Of a DNA stretch of 64,000 nucleotides, positions 36,424 through 47,169 are shown piece after piece. Below the pieces are notes generated by a model, which saw only the letters and a list, made by a program, of their open reading frames with translations, was not told where the DNA came from and did not search any database. The stretch lies in NCBI RefSeq assembly GCF_016127015.1, contig NZ_CP065972.1, forward strand, positions 1,054,001 through 1,118,000, given 5' to 3'. The number at the start of each line of letters is the position of its first letter. Position 1 is the stretch's first letter. A program made the position numbers and the translations under genes. The DNA is from Corynebacterium tuberculostearicum. GTDB taxonomy: Bacteria; Actinomycetota; Actinomycetes; Mycobacteriales; Mycobacteriaceae.

Positions 36424-36471
36424 AGAAAAGGCGGAGCGTCACTCCCCCGTTCAGGAAGAGCCGCTCCGCCT
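36424..36471 (-). terminator. terminator of the 5'-nucleotidase gene
   Basis: AGGCGGAGCG (minus strand from 36471) pairs with CGCTCCGCCT, followed by TTTCTG. It lies 15 bp after the nucleotidase stop. Confidence 0.6.
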
Positions 36472-36485
36472 AGTGCTGTGCTGTC

Positions 36486-38558
36486 CTAGATGTGGAACTG
36501 CTTGCGCAGGTCCTCAATCATCTTGCGAGCTGGGGCAGGAAGAATCTGCGGGTTCATGCCCACAACCGCAACGCCAGCTACCAGCGCTGCAACGATGGCA
36601 AATACTGCGCCGCCCACGGAAGAGCCGTTGGAGGACAAGGAAGAGCCCTTTGGCGCAGGCTTAGCTCCCGGCTCTTCGGAGCCCTCGCCGCTTACCTCGA
36701 GTGGCAAAGTTGCCTTAGTTCCGGCGTCGGTGGTGATTTCTAGGTTCTGGGTACCGCTCAGGTTCTCTGGAACGGTGAGCTTTACCGTTGCGCGACCGCG
36801 CTCACCAAATTGCGCATCGCCTTCTTGCGCAGCGTTGTCGATGTCGACGGTCTGCTCAGCGTCACCCAGCTTCACGGTTGCCTTCTTGGCCATCGGTTCG
36901 CCCTCGGTGGAGTAATTAAGGCTAGATAGATTGACGGTGATTTCTTCACCCGGCTTCACGTCACCCTCAACGTGGGCGCCGATTTGACCCTGGCCGGTGC
37001 GAACCTCAGACTCACCCGACTTGATGTAATCGATCATGGCCTGAGTGTCCATGTAGCCCACATCGTTCTTGTCCTTGATGGAACCAGCGTTGAAGTAGCC
37101 GTCACCGCCGGCTTCTTCGTCACTGGAAGCAAGGAACGAAGACAGCGCGATGGAATAATCCTTCTTCGGGTCAATCTGTTCACCGTTGATGGTCACGGAC
37201 TTTACCCGCTCGCCCTTGCCAGCCTTCTGGTCGTAGACAACCTGAACATTATTAGAAAGGCCCATGGCCAGGCGTGGACGGCTGCCTTCCTGCCACTGGT
37301 TGTCCAAAGCATTGATGAACTCCTCGCCGGAAATTTTTGCGGTAATCACGGAGTTGCCAAACGGCTGCACCTCAAAGATGTCCTTGTAGGTAACGTCACC
37401 ACCCTTCAAGTCGGCCCGCACACCACCGGCGTTCATCACACCGATCTCGATATCCTTGCCTACCTGCTTGCTCATGGCATAGCGTTGGCCTTCTGCGATG
37501 AAGTTATTGAGGGTGGATTCTACGCCACGGTTGGAGCCTGCCTCTGCGCCTTCGTCAGAGCCACGGAACAGGTCCTGCTTGACGGTTCCTGCAGTCTTAG
37601 AGCCTTCTACCCCGGCTTCCTTTTGTGCCTTCTCAACGACGTCCGCAATCTCGGCGTCCGGCCCAACATCGGCAGCATCCGTAGCATCGTACTGGCTGAG
37701 CTTGATTTCGGTTACCTTCTTGGCGGACTTGTCAAAGGTAATGTCGACGTCGTTGAGCAACTTGCCATACTCATGACCCTGCGCCCACTGCAATGGAAGG
37801 GCACCTTCGCGCGGGATTTCGCCCTTGGTGCGCTGGTGAGTATCGCCACCGAAGAGCACGTCTACGTCTTTATTGAAGCCCTCGGCATATTCTTGGGCAT
37901 CCTCGTGGAAGAGCGCGACGACGACGTCCGCCTTGCCAGATTCCTTCAGGCGGGCGGCCTCTTCATTCGTTGCCTTTACTGGGTCCGTGAAGGTAACGCC
38001 CGGGATCTTCGCCGCGGATACCTTGTACTTGGTATTTTCCGTCACGGTTCCGACATAGCCCACCTTGACGCCGTCCACCTCTTCAACGTGAGAAGGCTTG
38101 AGCAAGGGTTGGCCATCCTTAAGCACGTTTGCACCCAGGATGGGGTACGTGGAGCTCGGCTGAATGCGCTCGGTGAGATCCTCGGTGCCCTTATCGAACT
38201 CGTGGTTGCCCACCGCTGACACCTTCATGCCCATCTTATTGAGAGCCTCAAGGGTGTACTTGTCATCAGAAATTGCAGATACGAAGGCGGAGCCACCCAC
38301 GTTATCGCCCGAGGAGGTCAGGTTGAATTCCTGATCCTCATTTACCTGTTTAATGAGGGTCTGCAGACGAGCTACGCCGATCTCATCACCGGCCTTGGCT
38401 GGGTCACCAATCTTGTCTTCCAAGTGACCGTGAATATCGGTGATATTGGTGACGGAGATGGTGGTCTTGTCTTCCTGTGCCACCGCCTGCGCGCCGGAGA
38501 GAGCAACAGCGGAAACGGTAGTGGCGGCCACAAGCTGGCCGATGCGACGGAACTGCAT
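36486..38558 (-). CDS. surface-anchored bifunctional UDP-sugar hydrolase/5'-nucleotidase (UshA-like)
   Basis: A 690-residue secreted enzyme that likely scavenges nucleotides and releases phosphate. Signal peptide 1-27 (ending VAQ-ED). The metallophosphatase domain has NITDIHGHLED, SGDNVGGSAF, VGNHEFDKG and GGDTHQ metal motifs. The 5_nucleotid_C domain follows with NAGGVRADLKGGDVTYKD and the PFGNSV substrate loop. A linker and a Ser/Gly stretch precede a C-terminal membrane helix near 655-672 and a basic tail. Monocistronic. Phosphate-starvation control is plausible, but no Pho box was identified. Confidence 0.9.
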   Translation of the reverse strand: MQFRRIGQLVAATTVSAVALSGAQAVAQEDKTTISVTNITDIHGHLEDKIGDPAKAGDEIGVARLQTLIKQVNEDQEFNLTSSGDNVGGSAFVSAISDDKYTLEALNKMGMKVSAVGNHEFDKGTEDLTERIQPSSTYPILGANVLKDGQPLLKPSHVEEVDGVKVGYVGTVTENTKYKVSAAKIPGVTFTDPVKATNEEAARLKESGKADVVVALFHEDAQEYAEGFNKDVDVLFGGDTHQRTKGEIPREGALPLQWAQGHEYGKLLNDVDITFDKSAKKVTEIKLSQYDATDAADVGPDAEIADVVEKAQKEAGVEGSKTAGTVKQDLFRGSDEGAEAGSNRGVESTLNNFIAEGQRYAMSKQVGKDIEIGVMNAGGVRADLKGGDVTYKDIFEVQPFGNSVITAKISGEEFINALDNQWQEGSRPRLAMGLSNNVQVVYDQKAGKGERVKSVTINGEQIDPKKDYSIALSSFLASSDEEAGGDGYFNAGSIKDKNDVGYMDTQAMIDYIKSGESEVRTGQGQIGAHVEGDVKPGEEITVNLSSLNYSTEGEPMAKKATVKLGDAEQTVDIDNAAQEGDAQFGERGRATVKLTVPENLSGTQNLEITTDAGTKATLPLEVSGEGSEEPGAKPAPKGSSLSSNGSSVGGAVFAIVAALVAGVAVVGMNPQILPAPARKMIEDLRKQFHI

Positions 38559-38710
38559 TGAAGTACTCCTAGATAGTAGAAAGCGACAGGATAATTTATA
38601 TCGGTTCGCTAACTACTTGGCAGGAGAAATTAAGCTTGCTTGCTGGAGCTTTACCTTGCAGCAGTCAAGAATTCACACACAAGTAACCTCCCCGATGCCT
38701 TTGCGTTGCT

Positions 38711-38738
38711 TGCCCCGCCCCTCCTTGAGGGTGGGGCA
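38711..38738 (-). terminator. hairpin after relA
   Basis: TGCCCC and ACCCTC pair with GAGGGG-type and GGGGCA sequence around a 4-base loop, 8 bp past the relA stop. The T-run is missing, so termination efficiency is uncertain. Confidence 0.4.
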
Positions 38739-38745
38739 CAGCGCC

Positions 38746-41034
38746 TTAGGCGGTTACGCGGTAAACGTCAAAGACGCCTTCGGTATTGCGCAGTGTGGTC
38801 ATCAAGGTTCCCAATTGCTTGGTATCCGAAACGGAGAATGTGAACCTTACCGTCGCAATATGGTCATCGCCACGATTAGAGTTCATGGTCAAAACGTTGA
38901 TGTTCTCATCGCTCATTACCCGAGTGAGCTCCGAAAGGAGGCCCTGACGGTCGAGGGCTTCCAATTGCAGCGTCGCCGAGAAAGCGCCCGTTGCGGAGGT
39001 ACCAGAAGACCAGGCCACCTCCAACATGCGCTCTGGTTCTGCCTTGAGCTTTTCCGCATTAGTGCAGTCGGCTCGGTGCACGGAGACTCCCCCACCACGG
39101 GTAACGAAACCGAAAATGGCATCGCCCGGCACGGGCTGGCAACACTTGGCAAGCTTTGCCATCACATCGGGGCTGCCTTCCACCAAGATGCCAGTGCCCG
39201 ATGCCGAGTCTTCAGTGTGTTGGGCGCGGGAGTGCTCAATCTCAGACAGTGGCGTGCGCGAGGCCAGGGTGTCAATGGCATCGTCTTGGTCGCCGAACAT
39301 GGCAACCAATTGGTTGGCCACGTGTTGAGCAGAAACGTGGCCCGCGCCGATGGCGGTATACAGCGAATCGACGTCGGCGTAGTGCAGCTGCTCGGCTACC
39401 TGCTTCATGGAGCTGGCGGTAAACAGGCGGTGCATAGGCAGGCCGCCGCGCTGGACTTCGGTAGCCAGGGCATCGCGGCCGGCTTCCAAGTGTTCTTCGC
39501 GGCGTTCCTTGGCAAACCACTGCCGCACCTTGGTCTTGGCGCGAGCGGACACGAGGAAATCCTGCCAATCGCGGGACGGACCAGCATTGGGATCCTTGGA
39601 GGTAAAGATTTCCACCTTGTCGCCGGACTTTAGCTTCGATTCAAGCGCGACGAGCTTGCCATTGACCTTGGCGCCGATACACCTGTGCCCCACCTCAGTA
39701 TGTACTGCGTAGGCAAAGTCCACCGGAGTTGAACCGGCAGGCAGGTTCACCACATCGCCTTTCGGAGTAAAGGCGAAGATTTGCTTGGCGGTCAGATCGT
39801 AGCGCAGCGAGTCGAGGAACTCGTTGGGATCGGCGGCTTCCTTCTGCCAGTCCAGAAGTTGGCGCATCCAAGCCATCTGGTCCACTTCTTCCTGGTGGCC
39901 CGAGTTCTTGCCCTTGGTTTCTTTGTAGCGCCAGTGAGCGGCCACACCGAACTCAGCGTTGTAGTGCATCTCGTGGGTGCGTACCTGGACCTCTAGCGTC
40001 GCGCCACCATTGCCCAGCACGGTGGTGTGCAGCGACTGATAGACGCCAAATCGCGGCGAAGAAATATAGTCCTTAAAGCGCCCGGGCAGAGCTTGGTAGA
40101 TCGAGTGAACCACGCCAATTGCGGCATAACAGCTATTGACGTCCTCTACTAGGATGCGGATGCCCACTAAGTCAAAAATCTCCGCGAAGTCCCGGCCGCG
40201 TACGATCATCTTTTGATAGATGGACCAGTAGTGCTTTGGTCGGCCCATAACTTCGGCTTCAATGCCGTTTTCCTTCAGCGCCCCACTGACCTGGCTAATG
40301 ATCTCCTTGAGCGCGCGATCGCGCGAGGGGGCGCGATCTGCCACCATGCGCACGATCTCGTCGTACTTCTTTGGATACAAGATGGCAAAGGACAGATCTT
40401 CCAGCTCCCACTTCACGCTGGCCATGCCGAGTCGGTGAGCTAGCGGCGCGATAACCTCGAGGGTTTGCCGCGCCTTCTTAGCCTGTTTTTCGGGCGGAAG
40501 GAACCGCATCGTACGCATATTATGCAGGCGGTCGCTGACCTTAATGACCAGGACTCGGGGGTCGGTGGCCATGGCGACAATCATCTTACGAATGGTCTCG
40601 GCCTCTGCGGCCGACCCCAGTGCCACCTTGTCCAGCTTGGTCACGCCATCGACCAAGCGAGCCACCTCCGGACCGAAGTCTCGGGTGAGGTCCTCTAGCG
40701 AATAGTCCGTATCCTCCACGGTGTCGTGCAGCAGTGCTGCGACGATGGTGGTGGTGTCCATACCGATCTCCGCCGCGATCGTCGCCACGGCGAGCGGGTG
40801 GGTGATATACGGCTCTCCGGATTTGCGAAAGACACCCTCATGGAGCCGCTCCGCGGTGTCATAGGCGCGATTGAGCAAATCAGCATCGGCCTTGGGATGA
40901 AACTTGCGGTGAATGGACATCAACGGGTCCAGCACCGGATTCACCTTCACTCGACCGCCGGTAAGCGAACGAGCGAGGCGAGCCGACATGCTGCGCATTC
41001 CGCCGCCGGACTGGCGCTTTACGGGTTTGTCCAT
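38746..41034 (-). CDS. relA: bifunctional (p)ppGpp synthetase/hydrolase
   Basis: Makes and degrades the stringent-response alarmone. The 762-residue protein has the HD hydrolase domain ([30 protein letters not shown]), the synthetase domain ([34 protein letters not shown]), a TGS domain ([20 protein letters not shown]) and a C-terminal ACT domain. Both catalytic halves look intact, so this is the Rel/RSH type. ATG 41034 (MDKPVKRQ) is chosen; a TTG at 41040 is possible. Downstream of apt, an order conserved in actinobacteria. Confidence 0.96.
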   Translation of the reverse strand: MDKPVKRQSGGGMRSMSARLARSLTGGRVKVNPVLDPLMSIHRKFHPKADADLLNRAYDTAERLHEGVFRKSGEPYITHPLAVATIAAEIGMDTTTIVAALLHDTVEDTDYSLEDLTRDFGPEVARLVDGVTKLDKVALGSAAEAETIRKMIVAMATDPRVLVIKVSDRLHNMRTMRFLPPEKQAKKARQTLEVIAPLAHRLGMASVKWELEDLSFAILYPKKYDEIVRMVADRAPSRDRALKEIISQVSGALKENGIEAEVMGRPKHYWSIYQKMIVRGRDFAEIFDLVGIRILVEDVNSCYAAIGVVHSIYQALPGRFKDYISSPRFGVYQSLHTTVLGNGGATLEVQVRTHEMHYNAEFGVAAHWRYKETKGKNSGHQEEVDQMAWMRQLLDWQKEAADPNEFLDSLRYDLTAKQIFAFTPKGDVVNLPAGSTPVDFAYAVHTEVGHRCIGAKVNGKLVALESKLKSGDKVEIFTSKDPNAGPSRDWQDFLVSARAKTKVRQWFAKERREEHLEAGRDALATEVQRGGLPMHRLFTASSMKQVAEQLHYADVDSLYTAIGAGHVSAQHVANQLVAMFGDQDDAIDTLASRTPLSEIEHSRAQHTEDSASGTGILVEGSPDVMAKLAKCCQPVPGDAIFGFVTRGGGVSVHRADCTNAEKLKAEPERMLEVAWSSGTSATGAFSATLQLEALDRQGLLSELTRVMSDENINVLTMNSNRGDDHIATVRFTFSVSDTKQLGTLMTTLRNTEGVFDVYRVTA

Positions 41035-41120
41035 GGCCAAATCTACCGCCCTTCACAGTGCCACGGGCCTTGTGGCCTCATGTCCATCTAGATCGTGGAA
41101 TCTAGCTTAGGCATCCCATC

Positions 41121-41666
41121 TTAGTCTGTGGCATTCAACACAATGAGCGGCGGGCCGGATAAGCGCTCACGACCGTTGAGACCCTTGACTTCCAGCACCA
41201 CCACATTGCCAGCGACTTCGGCACCTGCGGACTCCAGCAAAAGCTTGGCACCGTGGAGGGTGCCACCGGTGGCTAAGACGTCGTCGACAAGCACTACGCG
41301 CTTGCCCTTGATGTCAACGCCGCTGGCTGGAATCTCCAGCGCCGCAGAACCATACTCCAGCTCATATTCCTCGGTATATACCGGAGGCGGAAGCTTGCCC
41401 TTCTTGCGGATGGCCAAGATACCCAGGCCCATCTTGTAGGCGACGGCCGAGCCGAGGAGGAATCCACGGGCGTCTAGGCCGCCAATCATATCTGCGCCCA
41501 ATTCCTCGCAGGCGGCCGCCAAGCCGTCTACTACAGTGCGAAATGCCTCTGGGTCCGCCAGGACTGGGGTGAGGTCCTCAAAGAGTATGCCCTCCTCTGG
41601 GAAGTCTTGAACGAGGCGAACCTTGTCCTTGAGTGCCTGTGCTGCTGATTCGTAGTGCGAACTCAT
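41121..41666 (-). CDS. apt: adenine phosphoribosyltransferase
   Basis: Salvages adenine to AMP. The 181 residues start [20 protein letters not shown], with [35 protein letters not shown], and the PRPP loop [15 protein letters not shown]. The frame extending to 41873 overlaps the upstream lipoprotein gene and is not used. Between the dipeptide-binding lipoprotein and relA. Confidence 0.95.
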   Translation of the reverse strand: MSSHYESAAQALKDKVRLVQDFPEEGILFEDLTPVLADPEAFRTVVDGLAAACEELGADMIGGLDARGFLLGSAVAYKMGLGILAIRKKGKLPPPVYTEEYELEYGSAALEIPASGVDIKGKRVVLVDDVLATGGTLHGAKLLLESAGAEVAGNVVVLEVKGLNGRERLSGPPLIVLNATD

Positions 41667-41719
41667 AATCTTCCTTGAGAAATAATTGCGAGAGGTCGTA
41701 AACGCCCGATATTCGGGGC

Positions 41720-43387
41720 CTATTCCTTGTCCGTTGGGGCGGTGCTGTGCCAGCGGTCCATATTCCAACCGATACCCGAGACGCCAGTGTACGGCAGGAC
41801 ACCCTCCACGTCGCGGCGGACGAGAAAGACGCGCGGCTGCGCGGAGAGCGGAATGGATGGCACATCCTTCCACAGAGCCTCTTCTGTTTTCTTCAGCTCC
41901 GCAGAGTTCTTCATGCTCGACTCCACCGTGGAATACTCCGTCTGGGGATCGACCGGTCCGAGGAAGGCATCGACGGTAGGCGCCCAGGTTTCCGGATCCA
42001 TTTCCAAGTGGTGCTGGGACATGAACTCCGCAGACGCGTCCTCGATGGTGATACCAGCCGGCTCACAGGATGCTCGCAGTTGCTCCACCATGGCGGCGTA
42101 GCGTTTGTCTGGCCCCAAATAGCCGACCTTGATGGTCGTACCGTTGAGGTCGCCGGCCTTGGCTAAATCGGTGCCTTGGTGTTGCTTGCCCACCTTGTCT
42201 AGACCGCCGGCGACTGGGTTGGTCGCGGAAACGGTACGCAGGTAGGCCGGTGGCACCTCCACGCCTGAGGCCGCTGAGCTTGCTTGCGCAACGGCCTGCT
42301 GATCGACGCAAGCGGCAAAGCTCTCGCGTGCCCACGGCTCCGCGAATATTCCCGCTTCAGATAGCGTGAGAGTGTCCGTAAGCTCGCCAACCATTGGAGT
42401 GACCTCGTAGGGGGACTCCCCTGACTCATCCTTCGTGCTGTCCAGCCAGTCAGGGTTTTCACTTGCGGCGTCCACTACGCGCAACGCACCTTTATCTGCG
42501 AGCTTTTGTGCATCAGCATCCGAAGGCCAGACCACAACATGTTCCTCGGCGGGAGCGTCTCCGAAGTACTTTTCGTTTGCTTTAAGAATGATCTCCCCTT
42601 CGTCGCCTACCTTGTCAATGACATAGGGTCCGAAGGAGACCTGCAGCTCGGGATCTAGTTGATCCTTGTCCACGGAAAAGCCATAGCGCCATTCCTCAGC
42701 AACCGGCGCAAGCGCCTGCATGTCTTCTACTGTCAGCGCCGCGTTGAGTTCCTTAACGCTCAACCCGGACTTTTTGGCTAGGGCATGGGCCGGCATGATC
42801 GTGCCGGCGCCAAACATGTGGCGCCAGCGCTGCCCCTGATCCTTGTTAAAAGTCAAGGTGAACCTTTTACCGTGGGGCTCACAGTTAAAATCCGCGATGT
42901 CATTCATCAACGGCATATGTGAGGCAAATTCAGCTGGATGAGTACCGGCCACATACGCCAACAGGTAGTCGTCACAAGTAACGGGGGCACCATCGGAGAA
43001 GACGGCATCCTCCTCCAAAGTGAGCTGGACGCTGCGCTGGTCACTGCCGGCTACAGGCGGAAGCTCTTCCGTCTCCACTAGATCCGCATTGGGGATCAGC
43101 TCGCCGGAGGGCCCGGGCACGAAAAGTCCTGGATAAAGCCGCGTAGACAACAGACCGGCGGAGGTGACATCACCAAAAGACGTGCCGGCATTGGTCGTGG
43201 CCAAGCGGGAATTTACCTGGTAGCCAAAGTATCCGTAGGATTCTGGCTCCTGCGGCACGCTAGCTGTCTCCTCCTCACTGCTCTGCCCGCTACAGGCAGA
43301 AGCAGCTAGGGCTATGGCCGAAACGCACGAGGTAATTACTTTCTTTCCCCAGTGACGTTCACTAGGACCGCTCTTTAATTTAAGCAC
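41720..43387 (-). CDS. ABC transporter family 5 substrate-binding lipoprotein
   Basis: A 555-residue extracytoplasmic peptide-binding-type protein. The N-terminus has a basic start, a hydrophobic helix and a lipobox SACSGQS near 31-37 whose Cys would carry the lipid. The family-5 (DppA/OppA) fold shows as [39 protein letters not shown] and the later substrate lobe. No permease or ATPase genes are adjacent; the same orphan lipoprotein lies between secF and apt in mycobacteria. Ligand unknown; it may not be a transporter component. Confidence 0.88.
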   Translation of the reverse strand: MLKLKSGPSERHWGKKVITSCVSAIALAASACSGQSSEEETASVPQEPESYGYFGYQVNSRLATTNAGTSFGDVTSAGLLSTRLYPGLFVPGPSGELIPNADLVETEELPPVAGSDQRSVQLTLEEDAVFSDGAPVTCDDYLLAYVAGTHPAEFASHMPLMNDIADFNCEPHGKRFTLTFNKDQGQRWRHMFGAGTIMPAHALAKKSGLSVKELNAALTVEDMQALAPVAEEWRYGFSVDKDQLDPELQVSFGPYVIDKVGDEGEIILKANEKYFGDAPAEEHVVVWPSDADAQKLADKGALRVVDAASENPDWLDSTKDESGESPYEVTPMVGELTDTLTLSEAGIFAEPWARESFAACVDQQAVAQASSAASGVEVPPAYLRTVSATNPVAGGLDKVGKQHQGTDLAKAGDLNGTTIKVGYLGPDKRYAAMVEQLRASCEPAGITIEDASAEFMSQHHLEMDPETWAPTVDAFLGPVDPQTEYSTVESSMKNSAELKKTEEALWKDVPSIPLSAQPRVFLVRRDVEGVLPYTGVSGIGWNMDRWHSTAPTDKE

Positions 43388-43440
43388 CGAATTTTGCCCT
43401 CACTTCAGCTACCACTCCGCAAATATTTAACTACCGGAGG

Positions 43441-44601
43441 CTACCGGCCCGGGCGCCAGGTTGCGCCGGGTTGTCCAGTGGACTCGGACGGATCATCATC
43501 GATCTCAGCCGGAGTGGCGGTTGCGCTCGTTGGTGAGACCACGGTGCGGGCAGGGGATGCTGCGCCAGATTCTGCCGCGGCATTCTCGTCCTTGCCAGCA
43601 CGGTAGTCCGTGACCCGCTTGTTGTGACGCTTGATCCTCTTAGACATGTTGGCGAAGGTCACAACCAAAGGCGTAGCGAAGAAGATGGAGGAGAAAATAC
43701 CCTCGACCACACCGATGAGCTGGATGAGCGCCAAATCGCGGAGGGTACCGATACCCATAAGCCACACAGCTACCACGAAGAGCGCGATGATAGGCAGCGC
43801 AGAAATAACCGAGGTAGAAATCGAGCGCATAACGGTCTGGTTAATAGCCAAGTTTGTCAGCTCAGCATAGGTCTTCTTGCGTTGGCCCTCGAGGCCTTCC
43901 GTATTCTCGTTGATCTTGTCAAAGACGATGACCGAGTCATACATGGAGAAGGTCAGGACGGTGAGCAGACCAATGATGACAGCCGGGGAAACTTCGAAGC
44001 CAAAGAGGGCATAAATGCCGGCGATGATTACGCCGTCTGCAATCAGTGCGATGATCGCGGCGAAAGCCATGTTCTTCTGCAAGCGAATGGCCACGTAGAC
44101 GGTCGCAGCCACCAAGAAGACCAGCATGGCAATGAGCATGCGCTGGGTAATAGAAGAACCCCAGGATTCGGATACCGTGGACGAGCCAATGGCGTCTGGG
44201 GTGGCCTTGCCGTTTTCATCCTTCGGCTGGAAGTTGTCATAGATAGCCGCGCGGGCCGCATTCACATCCTCTTGGCTCAAGCGCTCAGAAACGATTTCCA
44301 AGGTTTCGGAATCGCCAGCGCCCACGATGTGAACCTGCTCGGGCTCTACACCGGTGGAGTCTTCGAAGACCTGGCTTACCTCATCTTCCTTGAGGTCGCC
44401 TGCCGGCATCGACAACGTGGTGCCGCCTTCGAAGTCAATAGAGAGCGAGAAACCACGAATGAGGATCGCGGCCACTGCGGCCACGATAAGTGCTGCAGTG
44501 ATGCCATACCACAGCTTGGTACGGCCGATGAAGTCATAACCGCGCTCGTCCTCGTAGAGGCGGTCCATCCGGGAAATCTTATGCTTAGTCGAAACAGCCA
44601 T
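43441..44601 (-). CDS. secF: protein translocase subunit SecF
   Basis: Works with SecD in proton-driven late steps of Sec export. The 386-residue membrane protein has the N-terminal helix, the SIDFEGGTTLSMP periplasmic start, and the RND-type helix bundle with MYDSVIVFDKINENTEG and ALTNLAINQTVMRSI-like LTNLAINQTVMRSISTSV. The C-terminal 60 residues are hydrophilic and disordered. Its ATG lies 2 bp after the secD stop. Confidence 0.96.
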   Translation of the reverse strand: MAVSTKHKISRMDRLYEDERGYDFIGRTKLWYGITAALIVAAVAAILIRGFSLSIDFEGGTTLSMPAGDLKEDEVSQVFEDSTGVEPEQVHIVGAGDSETLEIVSERLSQEDVNAARAAIYDNFQPKDENGKATPDAIGSSTVSESWGSSITQRMLIAMLVFLVAATVYVAIRLQKNMAFAAIIALIADGVIIAGIYALFGFEVSPAVIIGLLTVLTFSMYDSVIVFDKINENTEGLEGQRKKTYAELTNLAINQTVMRSISTSVISALPIIALFVVAVWLMGIGTLRDLALIQLIGVVEGIFSSIFFATPLVVTFANMSKRIKRHNKRVTDYRAGKDENAAAESGAASPARTVVSPTSATATPAEIDDDPSESTGQPGATWRPGR

Positions 44602-44603
44602 GC

Positions 44604-46520
44604 TTATTTCTCCTCATCTTCCGCAGCATCTACGGGACGTGCGGTACTTGCGGCAGAATCTCCTGCCGTTGCTTTGGTGGCTGACTCCTTCGCGCTCGCG
44701 GACTCAGCAGCGTGTGCTTGACGACGTCCCGAGCCGAAGTAGCCGCGCTCACGGCGCTCTTCCACCAGTGCGTAGATACCACCGAGGCCGTTCATCGAAG
44801 GTTTAGCAGCAGCCGGACGGCGGCCGACCAGCTGCATCAGCGGCGCCATGACCAGGAAGGATACGACCAGGTCAAATACCGTGGTAAGGCCCAAGGTAAA
44901 GGCGAAGCCCTTCACCTCGCCGATGGCGAGGAAGTAGACCACAACAGAGCCAATCAAGGTCACCGCGTTACCGGTCACAATGGTGGCACGAGCGCGCTCC
45001 CACGCCTTTTGCGTAGCGGAGCGGAACGTGCGTCCCTCGAGGAGCTCATCCTTGATGCGCTCGTAGTAGACCACGAAGGAGTCAGCAGTTGCGCCCACAC
45101 CAATGACTAGGCCCGCGATGCCGGAAAGGTCCAGCGAGTAACCAATCCAGCGGCCCAGCAGAACCAGGGAGCCATAGGTCAGGAGGCCAGAGGCGATGAG
45201 GAAGATGAGGGATACGCCGGCAAGCGCGCGGAAGTAGTACAGCGAGTACGCCATCACTAGTACTAGGCCAACGAGGCCTGCAATGAGGCCGGCCTGCAGT
45301 GCGGCCTTGCCCAGTGTCGGCGGAATGGACTCCACGGTGCCGCCTGGTTCGCCATTTTCACCTGCGAAGGACAACGGCAGTGCGCCATACTTCAGGTTAT
45401 TTGCCAGACTCTGTGCCTCTTCCTGGCTAAAGTCACCAGTAATGGAGGTGGCAGAGCCTACCGGGGTTGCACTCTGGATAACCGGTGCGGAAATAACCGC
45501 AGAGTCAAGCGTGATGGCAACCTGGTCCTTAAGGTGTTCCTGCGTCAGGTCTGCCCAAGTCTGAGAACCGTTCGGACCATCACCGGTCTTGAAGGAGAAG
45601 TTGATCTCCATCTGGCCAGACTGGCCATTGAGACCGCCTTCGATCGGAGAATTGGTATCGATCTCGTTACCGGTGAGGCGGGTACCGTTTTCGTCCTTGA
45701 TGCCATTGAGAAGCGGTGCTGGCTCCAGTACGTACGGGTTGCCGTTGGAGTAGTCACAGGTAACAAATGGCTTGGCAGGATCGTCGGCTCCGGCCAGGGG
45801 ATCGGTAGTGCCTTGGCAGGTCATCAGCGCAGAAGCTGCAGCCTGGGTGGTCGGATCCTCGGACTGACGGTCCTTCAGCAGCATTTCCGTTACTTCATCG
45901 CGACGCTTAGTCTGCTCAATAGAGTTGCTTGGCTCCCCAAGCGGCTTGGCGCTGACCTTGGGAGCTTTCTGTTTCTTCGGCTCCTTACCAGTCATCTGCG
46001 CTTCTTGCTGGGCGATGGCCTGGGTCATCTGCTCCATCTGCTTGTTGGCCTCGTCTGCGCTGAGTACGTCGTACTTCACCCAGCGGTTGGCCATATCTTC
46101 CAGCTCCTTATTGAGCTTTTCCATATCCGGCATGGATGGCTTAGCCACCGGACGGAAGAACAGCTGCGAGGTTTGGCCGACGGCCTGCGCTTGGGAGGCA
46201 TCTTCTCCCGGAACGGTAATGACCAGGGTGTTGCCGTTGATGACGACTTCGGAACCAGAAACACCCATGCCGTTGACACGCTGTTCCAAAATGTTGCGTG
46301 CTTGCTTGAGTTGGTCTTGGGTGGGTTCCTCGCCTTGCGGCGCCAGCGTTACGCGGGTGCCACCCTGCAAGTCGATGCCGAGCTTCGGGGTGCCTTGACG
46401 GTTACCAGTTAAAAAGATAAGCGCGTAGATAACAACCACAATGAGAACGAAGAGCGCGATCGCGCGCTTCGGCCATTGGCGTTTGCTATTTTTCATAGCG
46501 CCACGGGTTTTTGCGGACAA
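44604..46520 (-). CDS. secD: protein translocase subunit SecD
   Basis: Sec ancillary membrane subunit, 638 residues. After one helix, KLGIDLQGGTRVTLAP starts the P1 domain, interrupted by a long charged linker (about 125-195, Lys/Gln/Glu-rich) typical of actinobacteria. The C-terminal bundle has GLVLVMAYSLYYFRALAG, IAGLVIGVGATADSFVVYYE and RIKDELLEGRT. The start is TTG at 46520 with AGGAG 7 bases upstream; ATG at 46496 is the alternative. The 214 bp upstream to yajC holds no gene. Confidence 0.95.
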   Translation of the reverse strand: MSAKTRGAMKNSKRQWPKRAIALFVLIVVVIYALIFLTGNRQGTPKLGIDLQGGTRVTLAPQGEEPTQDQLKQARNILEQRVNGMGVSGSEVVINGNTLVITVPGEDASQAQAVGQTSQLFFRPVAKPSMPDMEKLNKELEDMANRWVKYDVLSADEANKQMEQMTQAIAQQEAQMTGKEPKKQKAPKVSAKPLGEPSNSIEQTKRRDEVTEMLLKDRQSEDPTTQAAASALMTCQGTTDPLAGADDPAKPFVTCDYSNGNPYVLEPAPLLNGIKDENGTRLTGNEIDTNSPIEGGLNGQSGQMEINFSFKTGDGPNGSQTWADLTQEHLKDQVAITLDSAVISAPVIQSATPVGSATSITGDFSQEEAQSLANNLKYGALPLSFAGENGEPGGTVESIPPTLGKAALQAGLIAGLVGLVLVMAYSLYYFRALAGVSLIFLIASGLLTYGSLVLLGRWIGYSLDLSGIAGLVIGVGATADSFVVYYERIKDELLEGRTFRSATQKAWERARATIVTGNAVTLIGSVVVYFLAIGEVKGFAFTLGLTTVFDLVVSFLVMAPLMQLVGRRPAAAKPSMNGLGGIYALVEERRERGYFGSGRRQAHAAESASAKESATKATAGDSAASTARPVDAAEDEEK

Positions 46521-46734
46521 CGATAATCTCCTGTGCTGCTTATAACAGGGTGTTTAAACATTAAATACGGCCCAGCCACATGGCGCAGGCACGTTAACAA
46601 CGCACAATCGTACGTCATCAAGCGGAATTTTCCTTAACGAGGTCCGGAAAAGACTCAAAGTGTGATGGGGTCTACGCTCCCCGAAGGCCCCACCCACCTA
46701 GCAAACGTTAAGGCAACTCTTAGGAAATAGCGGG

Positions 46735-47094
46735 CTATTTCTTCTCCTGGCCGTCAAACGGAGGATATTCCTCATCTGGCAGGTTATCTGCCGCATCATT
46801 CTTGGCGTCCCCAGCAGCAGGGCGCTCAAGGCTATTGGCTTCCTCCTCCGTGCGAATGACGGCCATCTTGTCAAAAGTAACCACCACGCCAGGGGCGATT
46901 TCTAGCTCCACATCCTTGTCGCCAGTGCTGCGCACCACGCCGTGCACGCCGCCCGCCGTAACGATGGCGTCGCCCGGCTGCAGGGAATTCTGGAGGGCCT
47001 GCATCTCATTTTGGCGCTGGCGCTGCTTTCGCATGGCCATAAACGAGGGAACGACGAAGAGGATGCCAATAATGATGAGAATGATGATTTCCAT
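46735..47094 (-). CDS. yajC: Sec translocon accessory protein YajC
   Basis: A 119-residue single-pass membrane protein. The N-terminal helix MEIIILIIIGILFVVPSFM precedes a basic MRKQRQRQNEMQ stretch and the LQPGDAIVTAGGVHGVV domain that defines YajC. The acidic tail from about 90 is disordered. In the ruvB-yajC-secD order typical of the group. Confidence 0.93.
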   Translation of the reverse strand: MEIIILIIIGILFVVPSFMAMRKQRQRQNEMQALQNSLQPGDAIVTAGGVHGVVRSTGDKDVELEIAPGVVVTFDKMAVIRTEEEANSLERPAAGDAKNDAADNLPDEEYPPFDGQEKK

Positions 47095-47136
47095 AGCACC
47101 CTAGTGTGCCAGACGGCGGTGCGCACAGAAACCCCA

Positions 47137-47158
47137 AGGGGGGCATCGCCAAGCAGGC
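47137..47158 (-). repeat. short dispersed repeat, copy 3
   Basis: Minus strand CCTGCTTGGCGATGCCCCCC followed by TT, in the 75 bp between ruvB and yajC. One base differs from the other two copies in the GGCGAYGCC core. Confidence 0.5.
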
Positions 47159-47169
47159 TAGCCCTTAAA

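Noticed and set aside
38640..38843. Plus-strand frame near the relA end
   Set aside because: Overlaps the relA coding end and terminator and has no ribosome-binding site; a shadow frame.
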